The notes below the pieces were generated by a model that was not told where the DNA came from, did no database searches, and was given only the letters and a program-made list of their open reading frames with translations. A DNA stretch of 32,710 bases from a virus. The stretch spans positions 1-32,710 of IMG/VR virus record IMGVR_UViG_3300027298_000002, one strand, 5' to 3'. The position numbers and the translations under genes were made by a program. Positions 14,990 through 22,344 of this stretch are shown piece by piece; within the stretch, counting starts at the first letter, position 1; the number at the start of each line of letters is the position of its first letter.

Positions 14990-16816
14990 TTATTTCCAAT
15001 CATTTACCCAGTTTCGCCTTTGATTAGCTCTAAATGAATTGTTTTTAACATTTTTTGTATGCTCCGCTTGCGTTGATTTGTTTTTATTAATTAATTGCTC
15101 TAAGCGGTCATAATTCGGTTGCAGTATATACAAAGCGGCTAATCCATAAACAAATGTATCAAGCGCTTCATTACGTGTTGTCTTTTTAACCCATTCAAAC
15201 TTTTTGCCGCCTTTAAAGTATTTAATAACTCTTTTTTCAGATGTAAGCTGTCTAAAGTACTCTTCATCAACTGTAGCTGGAAAGTGTATTGTTTTTATTT
15301 CAGATTTTAATCGAGTATAAATTGCTTCTTTTGCAGTATCAGAACCAACAGGGTAAAGTATATGTCTTGACCGGCCAATAAAAGATGGTCGCCCTGCTAC
15401 TGGCTTATTGCTTTGTGACTGACCTTTAATAGCAAATACTTTTCTATGTACACGTTTTGAAGTAAACGCATACACTTGTTGTGTATGATGTCCGCCGGAG
15501 TCAACACAAGCGCATGCAATTCTAAGAGGTTTATCATCTTCTCTTTTAAATGTTGTTCCTAAATATGTATCTAAATCTTTCCAAACAACATTACTTGAAG
15601 GGTCTCCAAAAAATACGCGATAGTCTAAAACCCAAGCTTCGTTGTTTTTACCCCAACCTATTGTTTGAGCTTCGAGTCTATCCCCCTGTACATCAACACC
15701 GGCTGTAATTAATAAAACATTGTTTGGAATATTTGAATAGTCGTACTCTTCTCGTTGATTCATTAATGAGCTATGTTCAATACTTTCACCCGGATCATCA
15801 AACGTTTTACCTAAAGCAGTATTGACCCATGTCTTTAGCATTTCAGGCTGACTCTTAACAGCATAAAAATCAACAGCCATATCTTTCCATGTTCTCCACG
15901 GTGAATATAATTCAGATATATGAAATCCTGCTGTTTTCTTTGTTTCTTGCGTTGCAACCCATTTGCCTCGAGATAACATCCACATCTTTTTAGTTTCCGG
16001 GATAATACATTCGCAATGCTTGCAAGTGTATTCTGCTGTTTCAGGTTTTTTAGATTCCCAATGTATTTGTTCCCAATCTAGCACTTGATACTCATTGCAT
16101 TCAGGGCATGGAACATTATAATATCTTTGGTCAGACTGCTCAAACGCAATTTCAATTCTTGATAAGCCTTTAATTGTTGGGGTTGAAGTAATAAACACTT
16201 TTCGATTCCAAAACGTTGTGGTACGTTTTACCGCTAAGTTGATCGGGTCTCCTTCTGCTCCAGCGCTAGGGTCATAACGATCTATTTCATCGCAAAGCAA
16301 AATTCGTATTGGTCTTGATGCTAATCCTGCTGCTGAGTTTGACCCGACGATATTTATATTACCTCCCGGGAACTGCTTAGATAAAACTGTGTTAGAGCTA
16401 TCTTTACTTCTTGGGTCTTTAACTTTAGCTCTTAACCTATCACAATCACGAATCATATTGGCAAGCCTGTCTTTACTCCAAGCTTGAGCCATTTGCAATG
16501 TTGGTTGTAATACTAAGCACGGGCTAGGGTCTTGGTCAATATAATAAGCCACTATATTGTTTAATATTTCAGTTGCGCCAACCTGTGCGCTTTTCATAAA
16601 AACAATAGTATGAATTTTAGGATCATTAACAGCATCCATAATACCTTTTTGATATGGTGCTCGTGATGTTTTCCACATACCTGCTTCCGCTGATGACTCG
16701 GGCGAAAGCGTTCTATACTGATCAGCCCATTCTGAAACAGTTAAATCAGGCGGAGGGGTCCACGTCTTTTTTGTCGATAAGAGTATTCTCTCTATATTCT
16801 CTTGGTATTGGGTCAT
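14990..16816 (-). CDS. Terminase large subunit (lambda gpA family)
   Basis: 608 aa. The N-terminal ATPase has Walker A KSAQVGAT (75-82), Walker B RILLCDE with Asp176/Glu177, and the coupling STP at 211-213. The zinc-ribbon-like pair CPEC...CKHC (237-268) is usual in the GpA family. The nuclease half begins near GVDVQGDRLEAQ, whose Asp is a candidate metal ligand, and continues to NEALDTFVYGLAAL. The enzyme cuts concatemers and pumps DNA through the portal. The GpA class normally cuts at specific cos sites. The ATG overlaps the small subunit by 71 bases, with GAGG nine bases upstream, so translation is coupled. Confidence 0.94.
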   Translation of the reverse strand: MTQYQENIERILLSTKKTWTPPPDLTVSEWADQYRTLSPESSAEAGMWKTSRAPYQKGIMDAVNDPKIHTIVFMKSAQVGATEILNNIVAYYIDQDPSPCLVLQPTLQMAQAWSKDRLANMIRDCDRLRAKVKDPRSKDSSNTVLSKQFPGGNINIVGSNSAAGLASRPIRILLCDEIDRYDPSAGAEGDPINLAVKRTTTFWNRKVFITSTPTIKGLSRIEIAFEQSDQRYYNVPCPECNEYQVLDWEQIHWESKKPETAEYTCKHCECIIPETKKMWMLSRGKWVATQETKKTAGFHISELYSPWRTWKDMAVDFYAVKSQPEMLKTWVNTALGKTFDDPGESIEHSSLMNQREEYDYSNIPNNVLLITAGVDVQGDRLEAQTIGWGKNNEAWVLDYRVFFGDPSSNVVWKDLDTYLGTTFKREDDKPLRIACACVDSGGHHTQQVYAFTSKRVHRKVFAIKGQSQSNKPVAGRPSFIGRSRHILYPVGSDTAKEAIYTRLKSEIKTIHFPATVDEEYFRQLTSEKRVIKYFKGGKKFEWVKKTTRNEALDTFVYGLAALYILQPNYDRLEQLINKNKSTQAEHTKNVKNNSFRANQRRNWVNDWK

Positions 16817-17258
16817 TTGCTAATTCCTCTAATGCCTCATATATTGAATTCTTTATTATTTTTTCTACCTCATTAAAATCTTCGCTAGCTAAAACTAAAT
16901 GACTTACTTTATTTGGTATTGTTAACAGCTTACCACGGCAATTAGCGGCATAACTTACCCAGGTTGATTCTACTTGATCGGTTGGTATTAGCTTTCCTTC
17001 TATAACAGCCACATCTAACTGTGCTTTCTTTGCTTGAGCAGCTGTAAGCTTAGTTTTCTCCTCTGTAATATCTCCTGTGCCATCTTTTAATGTATATCTA
17101 GCCTTTTGTTGCAACTCTTCTATATAAGATTGTCTGCAATGATCTAAATCAAGCGGATTTGGGCCCGGTTTAGGCTTAAATACGCCTTTTTCAACTAATT
17201 TGCCAACATTTTGCACTGACATAAACAAATGCTCGGCTACGTCTTTTCTACTTGCCAT
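16746..17258 (-). CDS. Terminase small subunit (Nu1-like)
   Basis: 170 aa. The N-terminus MASRKDVAEHLFMSVQNVGKL is a helix-turn-helix of the Nu1 type, and the rest (EEKTKLTAAQAKKAQLDVAV, KLIPTDQVESTWVSYAANCR) is the usual linker and oligomerisation part with a charged C-terminus that docks on the large subunit. It should recognise the packaging site, which in this class lies just upstream of the gene; the 114-base gap there is unusually GC-rich for this genome. The overlap with the large subunit supports equal expression. Confidence 0.85.
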   Translation of the reverse strand: MASRKDVAEHLFMSVQNVGKLVEKGVFKPKPGPNPLDLDHCRQSYIEELQQKARYTLKDGTGDITEEKTKLTAAQAKKAQLDVAVIEGKLIPTDQVESTWVSYAANCRGKLLTIPNKVSHLVLASEDFNEVEKIIKNSIYEALEELANDPIPREYRENTLIDKKDVDPSA

Positions 17259-17372
17259 AATCTAAAATTAAACTCAATGTACGGAACGAGTGTCTAATAA
17301 AACCCCGTGAGCGAATAACCGCGGTGGTCATATTCCACAGAGTACCTGTTGTTTTGGAACTAATGCTTAAAA
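17259..17372. other. Non-coding gap before terminase; candidate cos/packaging region
   Basis: 114 bases with no convincing gene, placed where lambda-like phages carry cos. It contains the 8-bp palindrome ACCGCGGT (17318..17325), a GTGG/CCAC inverted pair around it (17324..17338) and other GC-rich stretches that stand out from the AT-rich surroundings. Twofold symmetry is what lambda cosN shows. No promoter with good boxes was seen. The assignment is positional inference. Confidence 0.4.
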
Positions 17373-17783
17373 TCAAAGCGAACCTCTTATACTGTAACCG
17401 TGTAAAGTAATTATTGGAATCAAATAGCATCTAGCATTGTTAACTTTTATATCTTTACAGTTTTCTCTTAAGATGCACTCAATGATTTTCATTGGCTCAA
17501 CCCATAAAAAACCTGCAGCTGTATGTATACACCAATAGCTGGCTTTGGTTGTAAGTATATCTCCGGGCTTATTATTACGCTCATATTCAATGATAACGTT
17601 ATTAGTCTGCTCTGACTTCTTGTCGTATTTAACTTCAACACTTTTATGCAATTCAGGAATCCATATATCGTAGTCAACAAACTGGCCTACTATACGCGTT
17701 GCTAACGGATATTTTCTTTTTAAAGTTTTTAAAACTTTTTCTTCGTATTGTATACCCATGTTTAATAATGATTGAAAATTCAT
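17373..17783 (-). CDS. PD-(D/E)XK nuclease-like protein
   Basis: 136 aa. The core VDYDIWIPELHKSVEVKYD supplies an Asp followed after about 12 residues by EVK, the metal-binding pattern of the restriction-endonuclease fold. VIIEYERNNKPGDILTTKA and YWCIH, which follow it, are typical of phage-encoded small nucleases. The N-terminus has a Glu in GIQYEEKVLKTLK that may complete the site. A role in packaging, recombination or host DNA degradation is possible. It lies next to the terminase and gpZ-like genes and has no Shine-Dalgarno site, its ATG following the previous stop by a few bases. Confidence 0.6.
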   Translation of the reverse strand: MNFQSLLNMGIQYEEKVLKTLKRKYPLATRIVGQFVDYDIWIPELHKSVEVKYDKKSEQTNNVIIEYERNNKPGDILTTKASYWCIHTAAGFLWVEPMKIIECILRENCKDIKVNNARCYLIPIITLHGYSIRGSL

Positions 17784-17784
17784 A

Positions 17785-18369
17785 TTATTTTAAATTAGCC
17801 TTTCTTAAATAATATTTTGAAATCTTTTCAAATTTAACTGGCCATAAGCGATGTATAGACTTACCAGCTATTCTGTAAAAAGGAAAACGTTTTTCATATT
17901 GCGGGTTATTTTCAAATCTATGAATAATTTTTAAACCTTTGTTATTTTTTTCCCATACTCCATATATGCCTTTTATAGTTGCTTTAAATTGTTTACCCTT
18001 TACTACACCAGACTTTCTGCCTGGAATATTACCGTATTGATTAAGCTTAGCATTTACTGTAGGCACTGCTGTATTGTTTGCTTTCCTTATGCCCCCTTTT
18101 ACTTGTAAACGCATAAAATCTTGCGCCCAGTCTCTAAAAGTAATAATAGCAACTAAATTATTTTTTTTAGCATATTTAACAAATAAAGAATTAACAGTTT
18201 GTTTTCTAGGGCGATCTAAATGTTTTCGCATTGCAACCTGTTCAAGCTCTTTCACTCGTACGGCAGTTTCGTTTATTGCAATACGTGTAATATTAGGCAA
18301 ATCAACTTTTTGAAATTTTACAAGGTTTTTTAATGTGGGCTTTAAATTAGTTTCAATTTTTACTTTCAT
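17785..18369 (-). CDS. gpZ-like head/tail completion protein (tentative)
   Basis: 194 aa, very basic. INETAVRVKELEQVAMRKHL followed by RPRKQTVNSLFV and QVKGGIRKANN recalls a group of phage virion proteins related to minor tail protein Z, as does FENNPQYEKRFPFYRIAGKS near the end. Those are normally encoded among head-tail connector genes, whereas this one lies before the terminase genes. Its ATG overlaps the preceding gene by 17 bases. If not gpZ-like it could be a DNA-binding protein given its charge. Assignment is by pattern memory only. Confidence 0.4.
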   Translation of the reverse strand: MKVKIETNLKPTLKNLVKFQKVDLPNITRIAINETAVRVKELEQVAMRKHLDRPRKQTVNSLFVKYAKKNNLVAIITFRDWAQDFMRLQVKGGIRKANNTAVPTVNAKLNQYGNIPGRKSGVVKGKQFKATIKGIYGVWEKNNKGLKIIHRFENNPQYEKRFPFYRIAGKSIHRLWPVKFEKISKYYLRKANLK

Positions 18370-18871
18370 AAGCTTTTATTTCTCCATGTATTTTACGTGT
18401 GCCTTTTTTTATATTTAAAATATTTTGATCAATTGCGATAAGCAATTCTTCAATATAAAAAATTATAACATCTTCTTTGCTTTTATATTTTTCATATGCA
18501 ATTGGTAAGTCGTCTTTATTAACACAAATAATAATTTTATTATTTGTAACAGGGTGATTGCTTAATATAAATTCTGGTGATAATTTATTATAACCCAAGT
18601 TAATTGCATCTTTTATTAATGCTTCATAAGCTCTTATCATCATATTATTTAACTCAATCTTATTATGTGTTAAATATGCATTTAAGTATTTTGCCTCAGC
18701 TCTTTTAAACCTTATAAGAAGTTCAGGGGATATTAACTGTAAAATTCTTTGTTTACCCCATTCTTTACTTATTTTGTTTTTTATTTGATTCAATTCAAGC
18801 AAAGACTTATTTAATTCTTTCTTAAGTTGCTTTGCTTTAAGTTCTTTTATTTTGTCTTCTTTATAATTCAT
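18353..18871 (-). CDS. Hypothetical protein next to the repeat array
   Basis: 172 aa, Lys/Glu-rich and mainly helical. The first 40 residues (KIKELKAKQLKKELNKSLLE) look like a coiled coil; the middle has ISPELLIRFKRAEAKYLNAY and the end has a beta-type stretch (KIIICVNKDDLPIAYE). I recognise no family. The ATG follows directly after the last copy of the 8-bp repeat, with no Shine-Dalgarno site, so expression may depend on whatever binds the array. A role in replication initiation or regulation is a guess from position. Confidence 0.6.
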   Translation of the reverse strand: MNYKEDKIKELKAKQLKKELNKSLLELNQIKNKISKEWGKQRILQLISPELLIRFKRAEAKYLNAYLTHNKIELNNMMIRAYEALIKDAINLGYNKLSPEFILSNHPVTNNKIIICVNKDDLPIAYEKYKSKEDVIIFYIEELLIAIDQNILNIKKGTRKIHGEIKAYESKN

Positions 18872-19037
18872 AGTTACATTAATAGTTACATATTAGCAAA
18901 AGGCGACTTCTTAAAAAGTTACATGAGTTACATATACCTAAAGGTATATGTATGTAACTCAAAATGTAACTCTTTTTTCTTTGAAGTTTGAAAAGAAATG
19001 TAACTAAAAAGTAACTAATGTAACTAATTATGTAACT
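18872..19037. repeat. Array of ten ATGTAACT/AGTTACAT octamers; candidate origin or operator
   Basis: The gap between the primase-helicase stop and the next start is filled by an 8-bp motif. On the plus strand AGTTACAT occurs at 18872, 18884, 18917 and 18926, and its reverse complement ATGTAACT at 18952, 18964, 18998, 19018 and 19030, with one variant AAGTAACT at 19009. The two orientations face each other across a perfect palindrome (18929..18952). Spacings of 12, 9, 11, 9 and 12 bases between neighbouring copies are close to one helical turn. No coding frame explains the repetition. Such arrays are typical of iteron origins or multi-site operators. Confidence 0.85.
18929..18952. repeat. Perfect 10-bp inverted repeat with TAAA loop at the centre of the array
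   Basis: TACATATACC-TAAA-GGTATATGTA, a perfect 10-bp palindrome that also joins the two oppositely oriented halves of the octamer array. It has no U-run after it in the direction of transcription, so a protein-binding dyad or extruding origin structure is more likely than a terminator. Confidence 0.85.
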
Positions 19038-20880
19038 AATTAATATCATCGTACTTTTTAGCTTGATAGCCTTTGCCTTGTTCATAATATATTTTATTAT
19101 CATCCTTCAATCTTTTTAGCCTTTGTTTAACAGTAGACTCCTTTAAATCACGCTGCTTACGTATTACTTCGCTTTGTGTAACCCAAATAGATATAGGGTC
19201 AACATCTTCAGCCTCAGCTTTTTCTGCTTGTATTTCAGCAATAGCTACAATAGTTTCATCTGTTTTTGAATCTTTTTCTTTAAAATCATCATATTCAGTT
19301 TTAACTAAAACGCCAGAAGTTAAACCTGGATAGTTAAGCAAATCAATTTCTCTAAATTTAAAGAACTTAGGATTCATTGGCTTTCCGTCTTTTATTAAAG
19401 TTTGTGTAAATTCAACCCTCATTTCTTCGCCTTCGTCTTTCGGTCGTTTAACTGCAAACTCTGCATCAACTGCAGCTGGAAGCACAGAAGAGCCACGGGC
19501 TCGTCCAGAACTACTATGCCCTGTATGATGTATCAAAGCTATACAGCAACTAAACTCAGACTTTAAATGATCCACACGTTCAATAAATCTATTCATATCT
19601 TCAGTACTATTCTCATTGCCAGCTCCAAAGTTACGAGCTAAAGTATCTACATATAGACAGCCTATATCTCCAAACTCATCAGCAACCTGATGAATATGGT
19701 TTATAAGATTTAAATGGTCTTTTTCGTCTAAAAACCTTACACCTCTATCAGATACAAACATTTGAGACTTATGTAAATCATGGCCATAATAATGTTCCCA
19801 TGCTTGCACACGTCTTGCAATACCTCTTTGTCCTTCGCCCGCTAAATAAATTATAGGGGTTTGTACGGTTTTATGTGATTGCCATGGAATACCTAGCGAA
19901 GAGCATAAAGCCATATCAATAGCAACAAAAGATTTACCACTTTTAGGTGCCCCATATATATCAATAACTGAATCTTTTTCCATAATATCTTCAATAACCC
20001 ATTCAGGCTCTTGTATATTTGTAATTAAATCAGATATTCTACGCAACGAAAGCGATGGCTTTTTAGGCTTTGATACTTTCGATTCAATATATTCTTTAAA
20101 CGATTCTTTAGTATATATATTTCTATAGTAAGCATCATATAAATCATCTTTTTCATTTAAAGCTTCAGGCACTTTAGCTATAACAACACTGCAATTGTTT
20201 TCAGTTAAGTATTCGCTTAACTCATTAGCGCATTTAAAACCCGCCTCATCGTTATCTGGCCAAATAATAATATCTTTACCAAATATAGGTTGCCAATCCG
20301 CTTTTTTCCAACTGTTAACACCACCATGCCAGGTTGCCGTAGGCCCTTCGTATAGCTGGTTTGCACCTAGTGTAGCCTTTTCGCCTTCACTTATTAAAAC
20401 AGGCCCGTCACCGTCTTTATAATAAATTGGCATTAAGCCATCAGGCCTTTTTAAATACCAGTTATCGTTATCTTTACAAAAAGGCGCATATTTTTGCTTA
20501 ATGCTATGCCCTTCTTTAAATCTCATTACAACGAATGAATCAGTATATTTTAATAATACTTCAGCTTCGTTAGCTAATAAGCGCATTTGCTCTTGTGTGT
20601 ATAGTTTGTGTTTTTTTGTTGTTTCTAATTTAATAGTTTCTGTAAAACCTGTGCCATACATATTTAAGATATCGTTTCTATTTTGATTAAAATGATCTAT
20701 TAACCATATAACTCCTCCTCCCTCATCTAATTCAAAACTAAAAAACAATCCAGTTTCAAGATCAAGGCACCAACTTCCATTAGTGCCCCATCTGTATTCT
20801 GAACTGGACTGCTTAGTAGGTTGACCTAAAAGATGAAGTCCAACTTGAGGAGCCAACTGTACAAAGTCGACTTCTCTCAT
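19036..20880 (-). CDS. Bifunctional primase-helicase (TOPRIM + RecA/RepA-like ATPase)
   Basis: 614 aa. The N-terminus (ETGLFFSFELDEGGGVIWLI) matches the DNA-binding start of phage primases but lacks clear zinc-ligand cysteines. A TOPRIM domain follows, with the acidic residues at GPVLISEGEKATLG (Glu165, Glu167) and IIIWPDNDEAG (Asp209, Asp211). The helicase half has Walker A GAPKSGKS (310-317), Walker B CLYVD (about 408-412) and ALIHHTGHSSSGRARGSS, typical of RepA/DnaB-like AAA_25 ATPases. A C-terminal winged-helix-like segment (TQSEVIRKQRDLKESTVKQR) ends it. It should unwind and prime the phage DNA; no polymerase is encoded, so the host replicase is presumably recruited. The octamer array begins at its stop codon. 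Confidence 0.88.
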   Translation of the reverse strand: MREVDFVQLAPQVGLHLLGQPTKQSSSEYRWGTNGSWCLDLETGLFFSFELDEGGGVIWLIDHFNQNRNDILNMYGTGFTETIKLETTKKHKLYTQEQMRLLANEAEVLLKYTDSFVVMRFKEGHSIKQKYAPFCKDNDNWYLKRPDGLMPIYYKDGDGPVLISEGEKATLGANQLYEGPTATWHGGVNSWKKADWQPIFGKDIIIWPDNDEAGFKCANELSEYLTENNCSVVIAKVPEALNEKDDLYDAYYRNIYTKESFKEYIESKVSKPKKPSLSLRRISDLITNIQEPEWVIEDIMEKDSVIDIYGAPKSGKSFVAIDMALCSSLGIPWQSHKTVQTPIIYLAGEGQRGIARRVQAWEHYYGHDLHKSQMFVSDRGVRFLDEKDHLNLINHIHQVADEFGDIGCLYVDTLARNFGAGNENSTEDMNRFIERVDHLKSEFSCCIALIHHTGHSSSGRARGSSVLPAAVDAEFAVKRPKDEGEEMRVEFTQTLIKDGKPMNPKFFKFREIDLLNYPGLTSGVLVKTEYDDFKEKDSKTDETIVAIAEIQAEKAEAEDVDPISIWVTQSEVIRKQRDLKESTVKQRLKRLKDDNKIYYEQGKGYQAKKYDDIN

Positions 20881-20882
20881 GA

Positions 20883-21509
20883 TTAAAACGGTAGATCGTC
20901 TTCAGTTAATTTTGCAGAAGGATCAAACCTAGGATCACCTTGTTGAGGTGTAATAGTTTGCGAACTAGGGTTAGCAAAATCAAAACCACTGTTTGTGTTT
21001 TGCGTTTCTAATACAGGCTCAGCATCCATATCTGTAAAAACAAAGTCTTCTGGTTTATCAACCCATTGCACAAATTCAAACTCAGGAATTGCTGCTTGGC
21101 CTACTTTAAACTTTTCAACCTTTGCACCTGTGTATTTAACGTGCACAACTTTTCCAGGATTAGCATTTATGTCATTCCAAAAGGTTGCACATAAAGAATT
21201 AAATCCTTGACTTTCACCCCAACTAAATCGTCTCCATAACTTTGCTTTGTGTTCTTTTGTATACATCCAAACACTAAAAGCTCTTTTATGCTCTGAAGTT
21301 GGTTGTGATTTAGCTACGCCAGGCTTGTCATCCCATTGCCAATGGTACCCACCCTCGTAAATACCCCATCCAGTTTTAATTGTTGATGGGTCAATAAGTA
21401 TGTGCACAATATCTTTATGCTCATCTTCACCTGACATCCAGCAATTACTTTGTGAACTATGTTTAATAAAAACATTATCACTACTACCATTAATACCCAA
21501 TATATCCAT
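20883..21509 (-). CDS. Single-stranded-DNA-binding-like protein
   Basis: 208 aa. The Trp-rich body (WGIYEGGYHWQWDDKPG, FSVWMYTKEHKAKLWRRFSW) is followed by a low-complexity Gln/Pro/Ser linker and an acidic tip ending LTEDDLPF. That tip closely resembles the DDIPF tail by which bacterial SSBs recruit partner proteins. The body does not show the standard OB-fold SSB sequence, so it may be a phage-specific replacement. It is placed two bases before the primase-helicase gene and has a good AAGGAG site. Function as replication SSB is inferred from the tail and location. Confidence 0.65.
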   Translation of the reverse strand: MDILGINGSSDNVFIKHSSQSNCWMSGEDEHKDIVHILIDPSTIKTGWGIYEGGYHWQWDDKPGVAKSQPTSEHKRAFSVWMYTKEHKAKLWRRFSWGESQGFNSLCATFWNDINANPGKVVHVKYTGAKVEKFKVGQAAIPEFEFVQWVDKPEDFVFTDMDAEPVLETQNTNSGFDFANPSSQTITPQQGDPRFDPSAKLTEDDLPF

Positions 21510-21519
21510 ATTTTACTCC

Positions 21520-21693
21520 TTAATGTAATATAGGTTGCGCGTCATTGCGCCATTTTTCAATTAGTGTATATCTAAATTCAGATACATACTCATCAAAACT
21601 CATTTTTATTTCAGCATCTGCTTCTAAGTATTCAAGATACTCAAGAACACAGAATTCTGAAAATCTTAATTCTTTATTCGTCTCTGTTGACAT
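21520..21693 (-). CDS. Small acidic protein, unknown
   Basis: 57 aa, MSTETNKELRFSEFCVLEYL then EYLEADAEIKMSFDEYVSEF, a helical acidic protein. The ATG overlaps the end of the resolvase-like gene by 20 bases, and the sequence after its stop provides the AAGGAG site of the SSB-like gene. The frame is intact in a region where no other gene fits. No family recognised. Confidence 0.65.
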   Translation of the reverse strand: MSTETNKELRFSEFCVLEYLEYLEADAEIKMSFDEYVSEFRYTLIEKWRNDAQPILH

Positions 21694-22096
21694 AAGCTAA
21701 GAAAATATTATTTCTTTTAATTATATCTATAAAATCATCCCAACCGCAAGTAAATATTTTTGCATTATCTTTAGGCTCGTCTTTTAATATAGCCCAAAAA
21801 GGCATAGCAACTTCAATTGGCTTGCGATTATATTTATAAACTAATACAGGTATTCGTGTTTCACCGGCTGATATGCACACTTGATCCCACCAACCGGATT
21901 TGTAACCTTTACCGTCACTATAGCATTTGCATTCAATTGCATAATTTAAAAAATTTATATCACATTCGCCTTTTTTATACATTTGTTCAAAGTTCCTTGT
22001 TATATGTATATCAGCTTTATGCTCTGCAGAAAAATCTTTTAATAGGTTAACAATTGTTCTTTCAAATGCTGCCCCTTTGTTTCTACTATTTACCAT
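21674..22096 (-). CDS. Holliday-junction-resolvase-like nuclease (PD-(D/E)XK)
   Basis: 140 aa. The order of motifs matches Hjc-like and phage resolvases: KGAAFERTIVNLL with an early Glu, RNFEQMYKKGECDINFL with Asp in the metal site, AIECKCYSD giving E-x-K, then SGWWDQVCISAGETRIPVLV with the trailing Gln/Thr and the conserved PVLVYKYNRKP. The enzyme would cut branched intermediates before packaging. Its ATG lies inside the end of the 39-aa gene upstream, without a clear separate ribosome site, so it is probably coupled. It is one of four PD-(D/E)XK-like proteins here. Confidence 0.78.
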   Translation of the reverse strand: MVNSRNKGAAFERTIVNLLKDFSAEHKADIHITRNFEQMYKKGECDINFLNYAIECKCYSDGKGYKSGWWDQVCISAGETRIPVLVYKYNRKPIEVAMPFWAILKDEPKDNAKIFTCGWDDFIDIIKRNNIFLAYVNRDE

Positions 22097-22205
22097 TTTT
22101 CTTTTCTTTCTTTTTCTTTTTAAATATTAAATCCCAATTAGCATCAACCTTTTTTTTATCTTCAGGTCTTCTCTTTGAGCCTTTGCCTCCGTGCCATTTA
22201 GCCAT
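22086..22205 (-). CDS. Tiny basic protein MAKWHGGKGSKRR type
   Basis: 39 aa: MAKWHGGKGSKRRPEDKKKV, ANWDLIF and a run of Lys. Short proteins starting this way occur in many phage replication regions, and this one overlaps both neighbours (8 bases with the previous gene, 11 with the next), as expected for a coupled gene. Its high positive charge suggests nucleic-acid contact. No function is known to me. Confidence 0.72.
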   Translation of the reverse strand: MAKWHGGKGSKRRPEDKKKVDANWDLIFKKKKKEKKNGK

Positions 22206-22344
22206 CTTTATTTGATTTTAATTTTTCTTTTAAAAGCTTTTCAACAACAAAAATCATCTTTTGCCCGTTTTTATCGCAATATTGTTTTAATTCTTTATGC
22301 GTATCTGGCTTAATCCAAACTGCTTTCATTTGTGTATCATCCAT
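22198..22344 (-). CDS. Ribbon-helix-helix-like small protein
   Basis: 48 aa. MKAVWIKPDTHKELKQYCDK then FVVEKLLKEKLKS follows the strand-helix-helix pattern of CopG/Arc-type DNA-binding proteins: a short strand ending in Trp-Ile-Lys, 'THKELK' opening helix 1 and a second amphipathic helix. It could be a dimeric regulator acting on phage promoters or on the octamer array, and it is one of the few regulator candidates in the window. The start overlaps the exonuclease-like gene by 8 bases (ATGGATGA). Confidence 0.6.
   Translation of the reverse strand: MDDTQMKAVWIKPDTHKELKQYCDKNGQKMIFVVEKLLKEKLKSNKDG

Noticed and set aside
17248-17430. 60-codon minus-strand frame across the gap before the small terminase
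   Set aside because: It overlaps two supported genes, lacks a ribosome site and covers the probable packaging region.
18879-19103. 74-codon frame across the octamer array
   Set aside because: It overlaps the primase-helicase end and translates the repeats into low-complexity Ile/Tyr sequence with no start signal.
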